DNA of 64,000 bases. Source: Branchiostoma floridae (taxonomy: Eukaryota; Chordata; Leptocardii; Amphioxiformes; Branchiostomatidae). The stretch is taken from positions 9,983,534-10,047,533 of the forward strand of contig NC_049990.1 in NCBI RefSeq assembly GCF_000003815.2, in the 5' to 3' direction. Below, one piece after another: positions 13,501-22,746 of the stretch; position 1 is the stretch's first letter, and every line of letters begins with the position of its first letter. Made by a program: the position numbers and the translations under genes. The notes under the pieces are model-generated. The model was given only the letters and a program-made list of their open reading frames with translations, made no database searches and was not told the DNA's origin.

Positions 13501-13668
13501 AAACAAGTCGTTTTCTTACAGGACACACAAGGCGAAGGCTCCCTTGACACTCTCGCTGTCCCGCACCAGGAAACAGCCGTCCTTCTTGGCCCTCCCCAGA
13601 AGTTCTTCCGCCTTGAGTCTGCTGATGTTGCCGTGGTACCAGACCTGGCCGGGCGGCACAGGCCTCAT
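1527..13668 (-). CDS. INPP5D/INPPL1-like: SHIP-type SH2-containing inositol polyphosphate 5-phosphatase (3' end outside window)
   Basis: Role known for the family: removes the 5-phosphate from PI(3,4,5)P3 at the membrane after SH2 docking to phosphotyrosine. Exons read on the minus strand: 13668-13520, 11970-11907, 11395-11263, 10894-10780, 10393-10253, 9861-9786, 9446-9350, 8503-8420, 7557-7432, 7057-6931, 6515-6427, 6213-6111, 5069-4873, 3781-3664, 3285-3189, 2776-2638, 2255-2156, 1975-1887, 1608-1527. The start ATG at 13668 has A at -3 and lies a few codons before the SH2 domain (WYHGNISRLKAEELL, FLVRDSES with the phosphotyrosine-binding Arg). The 5-phosphatase motifs appear in order: FVGTWNMG, FDVYVIGTQE, GNKGAVGISF, FVNCHLTSG, FFLGDLNYR, PPTYRYERG, VPSWCDRVMW. 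About 700 residues are visible; the last catalytic exon (SDHxPV) and the C-terminal tail are missing to the left. All junctions agree in phase except 9786/9446, where phase 0 meets a start needing two bases, so a small exon or a boundary error is likely there. Confidence 0.93.
2815..3035 (+). mobile_element. tRNA-derived SINE
   Basis: A tRNA-like head has an A-box-like TAGTAGAGCATTCAGC and a B box GAGTTCGATACCC, about 30 bases apart. It is followed by a body with GGGAAAGGCACTTAATA and CCAGGTGTAAAATTGGGTA, a body type I recall from conserved central domains of several metazoan SINE families. It sits in the SHIP-type intron between exons 3189 and 2776. Ends were not fixed; no target-site duplication was resolved. 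Confidence 0.65.
3872..4035 (+). mobile_element. Non-LTR retrotransposon C-terminal remnant with TGA-repeat tail
   Basis: Two adjacent frames together read RGRPRKMYI and then DTGCSAEELPKAMEDREGW, RKRVMAIRATSRP, followed by a TGATGATGATGA tract. This matches the last residues of many non-LTR reverse transcriptases. A one-base frameshift near 3940 separates the halves. It lies in the SHIP-type intron between exons 4873 and 3781, antisense to the host gene. Confidence 0.6.
4226..4700 (-). mobile_element. Non-LTR retrotransposon 3' end, antisense copy
   Basis: Read on the minus strand, the fragment ends in AATAAAGTTCAAAGTTCAAA, a CR1/L2-like short-repeat terminus. Upstream it encodes a reverse-transcriptase C-terminus (LRRAPRFKLPLSRSN, SFIPRALALLN, stop). 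It is truncated at its 5' side and lies in the SHIP-type intron between exons 4873 and 3781. Confidence 0.7.
4787..4834. repeat. CAAT/CCAA tetranucleotide microsatellite
   Basis: Runs of CAAT and then CCAA units, about 48 bases, next to the SHIP-type exon 4873-5069 on its 3' (intron) side. Confidence 0.85.
5165..5545. repeat. 30-bp minisatellite in SHIP-type intron
   Basis: About 12 imperfect copies of a 30-bp unit, typified by TGTCCCTGGTACTGAACTAC followed by CATCACACAC. Because 30 is a multiple of 3 and the unit has no stop in several frames, it creates spurious long reading frames on both strands. It is intronic, between exons 6111 and 5069. Confidence 0.92.
5696..5850. repeat. Dispersed repeat, copy 1
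   Basis: Shares about 150 bases with 48650-48800: both start GATAAATTTTGACAA, share AAGCTTT(C/A) and CTTCTATCAG, and contain GATACTGCAGGAAACTGCACAACAAT-like sequence. Family unknown; no reading frame. Intronic in the SHIP-type gene. Confidence 0.7.
11478..11805. mobile_element. Short DNA element (MITE), GGATGACATC family, degenerate copy
   Basis: Terminal inverted repeats GGTCATGTTGGTTTGATTAC (left) and its near complement (right, ending GAACATGGCC), each followed inward by a GGATGACATCC / GGATGTCAACC box. No coding capacity. Related to 12228-13110 and 25116-25650. Located in the SHIP-type intron between exons 11907 and 11395. Confidence 0.7.
12228..13110. mobile_element. DNA element (MITE-like), GGATGACATC family, 0.9-kb copy
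   Basis: Inverted termini: left TAAGGCCATGTTGATTTGAT then TATATGGATGACATCC; right is the near-perfect complement ending GGCCTAATAGAGCAAA. The match runs outward to GCTCTA on both sides, giving termini of about 45 bases, and inward to a GCGAGC / TTTTCGGCC segment. No transposase frame, so non-autonomous. It fills most of the first SHIP-type intron. Confidence 0.8.
12770..12860. repeat. GGTCC/GGACC-rich dispersed repeat
   Basis: Alternating GGTCC and GGACC words (CAGGTCCAGGTTCAGGACCG and flanks) ending in GGTACC. A related stretch lies at 60545-60650 in the opposite orientation (GGGTGGGTACCGGTCC). It lies inside the 0.9-kb element. Confidence 0.5.
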
Positions 13669-13980
13669 GTTTCCCCGCTCCTACCTCGGTCTGCAGCCTG
13701 CTGAGCTTAACATCTTTTAACTTACACGACTTTGGAGAACAGGAAAACACGCGGAGACGGGGGAAATGTCTAAGACTCTTAGCGAAACTTTCTGGTGGAG
13801 CTTGCCGCGCTAAACGCTTCCAGCACTTCCGGGTCGTGCTCATAGAAATATCACGTGACCTCCGAGCAGACGCAGGGTGTTTAAATCGTTTTTGTAGTGT
13901 ATTTTATGTGGTATGGATATCGCAACTGTTGAAATTTTGACCATTGACGAAGTGTAAGATATTTATCTGGATGTATAGAA
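13669..13980 (-). promoter_or_regulatory. 5' leader and promoter-proximal region of the SHIP-type gene
   Basis: Immediately upstream of the start codon at 13668, GC-richer than the introns. No TATA box is convincing, and the transcription start cannot be fixed. Assigned by position only. Confidence 0.35.
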
Positions 13981-14089
13981 GGTATTGCTCGAGCAACATG
14001 TAACGTTATTTAAAGATCAAGTGTATCTCACTGAACTTGGGGTACTGGTGCGGCACTTCGGGGTTTGTTCACTGCTGATCGAATTTTCA

Positions 14090-14460
14090 CATATATATAT
14101 AACTCTGAGCACACTTTCAGATATAGCAGAATTTTCCTTCCAACAACAGTATGACTATGGAACAAACTACCTCAGAGAAAATAGTTATTACAAGGGACAG
14201 AAATAAGTTCAAATGTGAAGTTTATTCTTTCTTCAGCTAGTGCACACTGACAGCGTTCTGTCTACCATCCGCAGTCCAGCTGCTATATGTAATATAATAT
14301 TGTATGAAAGTTGATACAGAATACATAAAATACATAGGCAGTCCAGTTGCTGATGTTATATGAAAGTGGATATAGAATGATTTTTTTTTTAAATCATACA
14401 ATACCGCCAGTATTTCCCATTGAACATCATCTGTAAAAGAAGCTATCTCGCAAATTTTGC
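14090..14460 (+). mobile_element. Decayed non-LTR retrotransposon 3' fragment
   Basis: Closely matches 21800-22085: shared TTTCCTTCCAACAACAGTA, TGGAACAAACTACCT and AAGTTCAAATGTGAAGTTTA, then TTTCTTCAG and GTGCACACTGACAG. The intact counterpart reads as a reverse-transcriptase C-terminus; this copy has frame breaks. It overlaps the space between the SHIP-type promoter and the lectin A stop codon. Confidence 0.7.
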
Positions 14461-14636
14461 TTCAAACATTGTTTTCGCCTTTTTATACTGTGATATTATG
14501 ATTATGTGCGAGTAAATAAATTTAAGACTTAATAAAGTCCGGAGCGACGCCAGGCCTTGTATGTACTCTGATTCTACAGGATGACCTTTACTTAGCCCTA
14601 ATCTGACGTCTTTCTTTTGTTTTCTCCCACACATTG

Positions 14637-17600
14637 TCAAATCAGAGTAATATATGGCCGTATGTACTGTATTGGGCGTTTACAAACATAGGGACAACGC
14701 CAATCGCATCGAGCGTCGTTCCACTTTCCTCGCTTCCTCTCGGCCCCAAGAGGCCACTTCCTGTAGGTCTGTTAGAAAAGTAACATACAATAATTCATAA
14801 CATATAGAGATTGGTTGCTTTGCTCAACACGATTCCAGGTAAGTCTAGTTAACGTTCCAGTGTTATTCATTTATGATACATAGCGTTATATGCATATTGA
14901 TATATAGATTCATGAGAAATGTTTATAAATGATAACGTGCCAAAAGCCAATTGCAGCTTTCAACTGAGAAAAATATCATCTTAAGCTTTGATATGGTTTA
15001 GTTTCGGACAAGAGCATACACCCAAACTACACCAAAACAGTTATGTCTATATTACGTTCATCGATCAAGCAAATGAGATTACATGATATGCGTCCATTGG
15101 TATTCCGTCACTCCGCGGTTAACGGAAATATGGGAAATGCGTAATTGTGAAAACATAGACAAACCGACAGGCCAAAAGCACTGTGACACGTGAAAAAAGT
15201 GGCCTCTTCATCAATGACCATGCATTCACAATACAAGGAGTGGTCATGACTTATACAAAGTACTTCCTATCACTCTTCTGACAGTGTATCCAAATAACTA
15301 CAGCCACACAAAAAAGGAGTAAAAAACATGTATATAAAATCATTTACACAGTGAGGTAATCATGCAGACCTACCTCGGAGTACACGCCGACACAGTTCTC
15401 CTGGTGGGAGGCGATAGGTAGGACATGGTCGTTGTTCGGTTCACCTGGAGCCCAGTTGGTGTACGTAAGACGTGACCCATCCGTCCAGACAACGGGTCCA
15501 CCTTTATGTAAGTCCGTCAGTCCGATCCAAGCAGCTTCCCATCCTTTCCGGGCTGCGAATTGTTAGAGTCAAACCTTTATTAGTAAACACATCTTCATTA
15601 AAACACACCTGGTCATTGGTCATTGCGGTCACATTTTAGTCGTCCCTTATATTCCTCTCACCATTGAATTACCCAATACCGTCTATAGTTGCCACATATC
15701 TACTGCAACCATTTTCTTCAATTCCATTGAGTGGTCAATATAGACGGGATTGACAGTGATTTTTGAACAAAGAATAGGGTCGCTTTGTAATTTTGTTTAA
15801 GTATAAGAATGGTCTAGCACATGGAGTGAGAAAAATATAGCATAACTTTGGGCCGAGAAGAGGGGAGAAAGTACTCGTAACAGAATCACGTGGTCGTTGG
15901 CACCACATGCACAACAGTATTACATCACGTGGCATTATCTACCCTTGCCTTAGAAGTTTCACCCCTATTCCAGTTTTGCAACAACTCCAGCATAACAACT
16001 AAACAAGGACTATGGAGGACATACTATATATATATATAGAGAGAGAGAGAGGGAGAGAGAGACATGTATGTGTACATACTTTACGTTTGGGACAATGTCT
16101 GGTTAGCAGCGACACCTGTCAGAATCGCCCTGCGAAAGGTGACGAGCGCCGGTTCGATCGAAACGTCTGTCTTCAATAGAATATTTGGCTATGTACGAAG
16201 AAATTTTTTATCCACTATACCTATCTTATTTGATTTTGACCTACCAGTAGAGATGAGACCTTCGATGAAGTTGTTTTCGTTGGCGTCGTTGACCGAAGCA
16301 AGGTGTGCATTACTTTGAATGCATCGTAGATTTGCCGTATACCAACTGACTCGTTTCTTAACGAACAGGTAGCAGTGGTTCTTATATTTGGTCCACTGAC
16401 TGGGACATCGTGGGGCTGCAAAATGCAAAGGATTGTGATTTTTTATGACGATTTTGTTCTGGTCATTGGGTTACTGTCCATTATTCGGTTATCATTTAGT
16501 TCTCCTTTTAAGGTCGCAATGTTATGGTTTATGTACAACGTTACGCATTGCTTTTAAGTTTCAATTAATAGGGTATTCAGTGTGTTTCATTTCAGGTTTG
16601 TACTTATCATGTTCTCACGCTTGGACTAGGCCCATCAGAAATGAATAAAGGGGTACTCAGTAACATCCTGTTATTCTAGATGGTTGCAAAAGTGAGACAA
16701 ATGCTACCGGTAACACCAACACAGTGACGCTTACCTGTGGTCAGCGGGGATGTAGTGGTCATTGGCAAGGTCACGGTGGTGGTAGGCAAGGTCACTGTGG
16801 TGGTTGGCAAGGTCACGGTGATGGTAGGCAAGGTCTCGGTGGTGGTAGGCAAGGTCTCGGTGGTGGTAGGCAAGGTCTCGGTGGTGGCTGGCAAGGTCAC
16901 AGTGGTGGTAGGCAAGGTCACCGTGGTGGTTGGCAATGTGGTCACAGTGGTGGTAGGCAAGGTCACAGTGGTGGTAGGCAAGGTCTCGGTGGTGGTAGGC
17001 AAGGTCATAGCTGTGGTAGGCAAGGCCAAAGCTGTGGTTGGCAAGGTCACAACGGTGGCTGACAAGGTCATAGCTGTAGTAGGCAAGGTCAAAGCTGTGG
17101 TTGGCAAGGTCACAACGATGGTTGGCAAGGTCATAGCGCTGGTCGGCATGGCCACGGCGGTGTTCGGCAAGGTCACAATGTGGGTTGGCAAGGTCTTCGC
17201 GATGGTTGATGATCTCACAGCGCCGGTTAGTAAAGCCATAGTATTGGTAGTCGCAGCGGTAAATTTTAGTGATTCTGTTGCCTGTGGCCCGGATGAGGAA
17301 GAATGGTAATTGGTTAAGGTCTATATTTGTATGTAGCCTGCATAACCTTTTGCGTAACACAAAACGTCGCACGCGGCTCGGCAGCAGCTGGGTATATTAC
17401 AATCAACACCCCGTCACACCTCACCTTTACGCAATTATCTTCAGCTATCTAAATTAGCATGTATGCCTCTCAATAATTGTTTAGAACAACTTCAACTTTA
17501 GCGAAAACGAATTTTGGAGCACATCAAATATACATGTGTTTCTTGTGTATTTTTTTTTCTAAGCTGCGTCCACTAGTTGATCAGACGTCATTTTGTACAT

Positions 17601-19124
17601 CATGCATGGTCTGGAAATTTCTTTTTGTCTTCGAGAGGCATCGATATTCACTGCAGATCTGTTTTCATTTTGGTGACGTTTATAGCACACCTGCCGTACA
17701 TGTTCGTACAGAATCAGGTCTACCACATCTTACGAGGAAATCAAACTAACTAAGAGAGACTGCTATCAAGAGAAACAACAGTCCCAAACACCTCTTGCCC
17801 TAGCAGGGGTGTCTGTTTAGCCATGTTTGCTTACCTTCTCTCCACGTAGGAGATGAGGTTCCAGGAATGCAGCGGTAACAACCGAGATGATCATCGTGAG
17901 TCCACAACCAAGTGCTATCCAGCAAAGCCTAGAAGATTTTGCCCTGTTCCACATCTCCACGATACGCTCTGAAACAAAGAAGTGACAAGGTTATTAGACT
18001 CCGCAATATTGAGTTCCATGATTGGTCCAAGAGTCATATCATGGAATGTAGCGGATTTATAATTTTTTCCTAATTAATCATGCAAAATAGCTCATAAGTT
18101 CTATATACTTGCAACAATCATCATTTTAAAAGGACGCTAGTATGTCAAAACGTACACTACTTACTCGCTGTCTAAAGAGCTATATACCATCGAAAACATC
18201 GCGACCATTGCTTGTTCGGAACACGAGATATCTAAACAGCTTATTGATTTATGTGCTGCATGTCCACAAACACACGCAAAGGCTAATGGCACCAAATACA
18301 TAACCTTTTTAGTAAAGGTGGAAACCTGTCTACCATATACATGCAGTCTTCCGCGTCCTTCTTACTCTTCACAGCAAGTATCGTACCCTGGGGGCCAGCC
18401 GGGATCGGGCAGCTAGGACAGTTTATTCGGTGGCCCAAGAGAGTCAGGCCCGCCGATCTCCTATAAGCGCCCCGGGGATTTTCAGCTCGATAAGGCCCAC
18501 CTGCCCTTAGTTGCGATGACTCCTTCGGGCTTGACCTCCCTGGAGCGCTAATGGGAGATCAGCGGGCTGACTGCCTTGGCTCCCCGAACAAAACTCGCTA
18601 GCTACCCGGTCCTAGATCCTGTCTGGCTCCCAGGGTACAAGTATCGTTGTGTAAAAGTAACATAATCTGCATTGGTTCTAAACATCGATTCCCTTTTGAT
18701 AAAGCTGTGTCCTCCTAGCAATTTTCCCCCAGAGTCTTTTGATCATACATTGTTGTAACATTTTGTGCCTGAGTTGGATTCTTTATTCAAGGTATTTGAG
18801 GATGTATTTGGACCTACCTCTTGCCTTGTGACCAAATCGGACTTCCTCGGGTTTCTTGTATTCGTAAGGACCTTCTTCTGGCTTGTCGTAGGTATCATCG
18901 GAGCACGACTCGGTCCCCGGCCCCGGAAAGACCACGATGTGGTCCCCCACATGGAGGTATGTGTGCCGATCAGTACTGACCGGGGCACCAGAATCTACCG
19001 AGGCAGCAGCGTTGTGGTCACCAGAAGCGGCACCATCGCGGACAGGCCCTGTCTCGTCATTTGCGGATGTCTCCATTTTGCGTTGGTTTTTACCTCGCGA
19101 TACCTTTGTATTGCTTTCCGCCAT
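14637..19124 (-). CDS. Type II membrane C-type lectin with mucin-like stalk (lectin A)
   Basis: Six exons in consistent phase: 19124-18818, 17968-17835, 17281-16735, 16415-16245, 15552-15374, 14768-14637; 1470 nt, 489 residues. The ATG at 19124 has A at -3 and G at +4. Order: acidic cytoplasmic tail (1-116) with DDTYDK and YLHV; one transmembrane helix (about 117-139, LCWIALGCGLTMIISVV); Thr/Pro stalk (148-329) of TLPTTTE/TLPTTTV heptads, probably O-glycosylated; C-type lectin domain (330-489). The CRD has CPSQW, NHCYLF, HLASV, AWIGL, NWAPGEPNND, WND and CPYVCK. EPN plus WND are the Ca2+-binding motifs typical of mannose-type ligands, so sugar binding is expected. The final exon adds about 10 residues after the last Cys. 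A CTAACAG acceptor opens that exon. It is the tandem paralogue of the gene at 22747-29070. Ligand and cell type are not predictable. Confidence 0.9.
16024..16062. repeat. TA then GA dinucleotide microsatellite
   Basis: TATATATATATATA followed by GAGAGAGAGAGGGAGAGAGAGA, in the lectin A intron between exons 16245 and 15552. Confidence 0.9.
16735..17281 (-). repeat. 21-bp coding minisatellite, lectin A stalk exon
   Basis: About two dozen 21-bp units (plus-strand form GTAGGCAAGGTCTCGGTGGT plus one base) encode Thr/Pro heptads on the minus strand. One unit carries an extra codon (TTTVTTLP). The exon is bounded by acceptor CCACAG and donor GTAAGC and begins in phase 0, which identifies the Thr/Pro frame as coding rather than the His/Asp-rich minus frame or the Gly- or Val-rich plus frames that are also open. 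Confidence 0.9.
18383..18637. mobile_element. Hairpin (foldback) DNA element with 8-bp target duplication
   Basis: Two arms of about 115 bases pair imperfectly: the left starts GTACCCTGGGGGCCAGCC, the right ends GGCTCCCAGGGTA. CAAGTATC flanks both sides (18375-18382 and 18638-18645), extendable by two bases on one reading. There is no coding frame. It is in the first lectin A intron and has no counterpart in the equivalent lectin B intron, so it inserted after duplication or was lost there. Confidence 0.78.
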
Positions 19125-19247
19125 TTTTCTTCTAACAATAAACAAAAGACAAATGTTACACTTCTTGAAAAATCATTAAGGATCATATAACCTACTCTCC
19201 AGGCAGAGGTTAGGCTCCGGCTGTTTTTTTAACGTTTTTTAGTCGTT

Positions 19248-19347
19248 NNNNNNNNNNNNNNNNNNNNNNNNNNNNNNNNNNNNNNNNNNNNNNNNNNNNN
19301 NNNNNNNNNNNNNNNNNNNNNNNNNNNNNNNNNNNNNNNNNNNNNNN
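19248..19347. other. Assembly gap (100 N)
   Basis: A run of exactly 100 N, likely a placeholder of unknown true size, upstream of lectin A inside the block that is duplicated upstream of lectin B. Confidence 0.99.
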
Positions 19348-20400
19348 ATAGTAGAGAGAAGTAACGTTTAAGAAATACCTCATTTTCCTCTATCGGCGGA
19401 CAGAAAATGTGTCGAGTCCCGCTCGCACCGACGTACATTGCAAAAGGGCCAATTCGGTGCAGTTTTCGCTGTTACGTGCTGCAAGAATCACGTACGTAGA
19501 TACTGCGCCATAAAGCCATAACCAGACTAATCTAAAAGTTCCAACAAAGGGCATATAAACAGAAAAGAAAATCACATTTTATTTATAAGCTACAATATAG
19601 GCTGACTCGTAGAGCCGGCTGGAGGGTTTAACCACCATGTACTGTTGCCTGATTTGTAACTTTGTTTGTAAGGGCAAGGACGTTATATGTTGTTAGGTGT
19701 CAATATTTTACAATGAAAGACATCACAGCCAGCTAGATACATATATTTTTTTCTATTAAAGAGGCACAGACGCGTTCAGTCGCGGCTGTTCATAACAGAC
19801 AGCTGAAAATATAAAATCGCGCGACACTTAAAAGATTGTGAACATCGCACAACGCTCGGAGATGGTTGATTTTATGTAGGATTTATCTGCGATAATAGTG
19901 CTATTTCGGGACATGGATCAGTCACAAGTACAATGTATATTCAAGTCCGTATGAGCTGCGTATTGACATTATTTTAGCTCAGGTAATCTTTGAGGCCGAC
20001 GAAGTAGTATTTTCGGTCAAATAACCGGATTGCATAACGGTGGGTCAAAGTAAAAAAAAAGATAAATTCTTCCCTTACTTTATCTACAAAACCAACAAAA
20101 TGTCAGTTCACAACTCATACGGACGTGAATATACGCTTTCGTGTGACTTATCCCTAATAGTATGCTATCACAGGTACATCGTATGTGCGGTCACCCATGC
20201 GTATATATTTAAGTCCTTATAATTATGAGGTCCGTATGGAATCAACCAGGCTCCACGGGTCGCTGGAAATATAGTACAAATTGGACATGTATAGACAGAT
20301 AACATGACAGAGGAGTTAACTGGCCGAGAAGTATGGTTTTATTGCGCCCCAGCTGAATCGTCTGGCATGTCATCTGTATGTGTATATAAGCCTACTACAT
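19348..20400. repeat. Duplicated upstream block of lectin A
   Basis: Similar over most of its length to 29930-30985: shared AGTAGAGAGAA(G/A)TAAC, CGTAGAGCCGGCTGGA, TGATTTGTAACTTTGTTTGT, AGATGGTTGATTTTATGTAG, GCTCCACGGGTCGCTGGAAA and CTGGCCGAGAAGTATGGTTT. It carries the promoter-proximal DNA of the lectin and shows that the tandem duplication extended past the first exon. No coding exon seen. Confidence 0.8.
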
Positions 20401-21479
20401 GTAGTATGCGTGTACACAGCACGTGTTATTTTTGTTGACGTTATGCCGTCGTTAAGAGTATTTATGCACGTATTAACTGAATACGTATCTTCATTCGTGG
20501 GCGTCGTGAGACCCATGATTCACAGCAAACAAACAAAAAACAACTATTGAGCCTACCATATATGTGTCAGCTGCATGCGCATTGATTTTTGTGTGTTCTG
20601 TGCGTTATGTTGGACAGATGATAATTTCTGATATAGAAGGACATAAAAAATCTACATACTAGTATTCCGGTGATACATGTAAGCTTCATGTGTCCGTGCT
20701 TTATATGATTTATTATTCAAACAATCGGCAGAGGCCATCTACATGATAATATCACCTTACAAATACGTATACGTGTTGAAACATTCGTTGAGGCGTTAAC
20801 CAAGACAGTTACCCAGAATGTAGTAATTGAATATGTAACTTATTGTAAGGCAGAGTGCAACCTGCAAAATATGCTCTGGCTCGGAGTCGTGACTCGTGAT
20901 AGACTAGTTAACGTGCAAGGCACAAATTAGTCAACATTCTTACGAACAGATCATGTGGCTCTAGTGTTTTTGTGATTGCAGTTATTGCAGAAGGCTGCTT
21001 TATCATACTGATTGGTGAGACACTAAGTACACATACTTTTCAAGACTGGATGCTACCTTTATGCGTAAGTGTACAACCGTATGCTCAAGAAGACAAGTCT
21101 TCTATTCTCAGCTATTGATTACTTGCAATAATATGCAATCCAAAACATGTCAGGTTCTTGGTCTCTCTTCAATATGATTCTCATTCTATGCCACTGTGTA
21201 AGTGAACACTGTAAATACTTTTATAGACACCTTTTTACCGTTTTGAAGTTTTTCAACTGTCATACAACACAAATTATTCTCACCTCGAATTTTCAGTCGC
21301 ACTTCCGTCGACCTTCTTCATGAGTGACGGTTCAGATACTCTGATCACGTGACTTAGAGACACGTGATTCGAGTAACGAATCATAAATGCCTGGCAGACG
21401 ATATCGGCCCCCGTCTCTGTTGAGTGTCGGCCGATGTGCTCTAATGTAGATGCTAACTTTCATGCTAACTTTTTTTACC
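20401..21479. other. Intergenic sequence upstream of lectin A
   Basis: AT-rich, with stops in all frames. No gene, RNA gene or clear repeat terminus recognised. Confidence 0.5.
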
Positions 21480-22085
21480 GTATGTACTATGGAGAGGCAC
21501 CAGCCCTGCTAAGGCTTAGGTCACATTTCAAAACCGGGGCCCGGCCGGGATGTTTAAAGAAATGAAAAATTAAAATGTATACCTAGAAATATACGCATGT
21601 AATTCCCAAGAATCTTATGTTGACATTTCGTGTATTTTGATGTCCTTTATATCATTCTTTTCCCTCCCGAAAGCTACCCGGTCGGGCCCCGGGATGGCAA
21701 TTGTGACCTAGGCCTTAATGGTCTCGTCCCTAAACACAAACAAGTGTGGCGGGTGACACACCAGTTTATATCCCAGCACAAAACACTCTAGAGATCCCTG
21801 ACTCTCTCATTGTCAGACATAGGAGAACTTTCCTTCCAACAACAGTAAGTATATGGAACAAACTACCTGAGAAAAAAGGTACCATAAGAGACAGAAAGAA
21901 GTTCAAATGTGAAGTTTATTCTTTCTTCAGTGCACACTGACAGTGTTCTGTCTGCAGCATCGGTAGTCCAGCTGCTAATGTTTTATGAAAGTTGATAAAA
22001 TATGAATCTAAAAAAATACATCACGCCAGCAGCCTTTCCTATTGTACACCATCTGCTTATGAAGTTATCTCGTAATTCTTATAGT
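21480..22085 (+). mobile_element. Non-LTR retrotransposon C-terminal fragment, interrupted by a MITE
   Basis: Sequence before 21509 (YGEAPALL-like) and after 21718 (NGLVPKHKQVW-like, then RRTFLPTTVSIWNKLPEKK and KFKCEVYSFFSAH before a stop at about 21940) reads as the end of a non-LTR reverse transcriptase once the insert at 21510-21717 is set aside. The 3' UTR follows. A decayed relative is at 14090-14460. Confidence 0.75.
21510..21717. mobile_element. Short inverted-repeat DNA element (MITE) nested in a retrotransposon
   Basis: Left end TAAGGCTTAGGTCACA...ACCGGGGCCCGGCCGGGA; right end is its near complement (CCCGGTCGGGCCCCGGGA...TGTGACCTAGGCCTTA). About 208 bases with no frame. The target duplication is 2-3 bases (TA/TAA) and ambiguous because the termini are themselves symmetric. 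Confidence 0.75.
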
Positions 22086-22746
22086 TATGATATTTCACTG
22101 ATGACGAACATCATCAGTGCTCTCTGTACAATGGAGAAAGTGCAACACCAAATTCCCAATGCTTTGTTCAATTTGAATACAGAAACCAAAACAATCATCA
22201 AAATGTCAGTTTCTCACTCTCTCTTTTGGTCATTACTCAATACATATTGATATCATCATTCACCAGCAATACAAAGACAAGCTCGAAGGCTTTCAATTTA
22301 CTAATATGACATGCCCTGATGCAATTTCCCTGTACATAGACCGATACATCTCAACCACTTTTCTCAAATCAAATCGTATTACTTCTAACACAAACAGTTC
22401 TAATTTACCATACATACACATACAATTTACCATGCAATACTAGTTTCTTATGGATTGAACCACTCAGATAAAGCGGCATAGTGATTAGTCTTAAGTCGTG
22501 TAGAACACTATATTATTGCTATAAGCAAATGTACTGATATAAAACGTGCCATACATTTTGCCCGTTGCAATTGTTGTGCCATAAATATTGATTGTGATTT
22601 TTTTTTCCTTTTGGGAAATAAACTTGATAATAAGCATGAAACATGATCTGTTAACTTCATTAACTTCTGATACAACCATCTCATCCAAGTTTCTTGCATC
22701 TCAACTACAAACTTCAATATTTGCATTTGAATCCACATCATTTTTC

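Noticed and set aside
16724-17372. Gly-rich, Val-rich and His/Asp-rich open frames over the lectin A stalk
   Set aside because: They are shadow frames of the 21-bp coding minisatellite. Only the Thr/Pro frame joins the flanking exons in phase.
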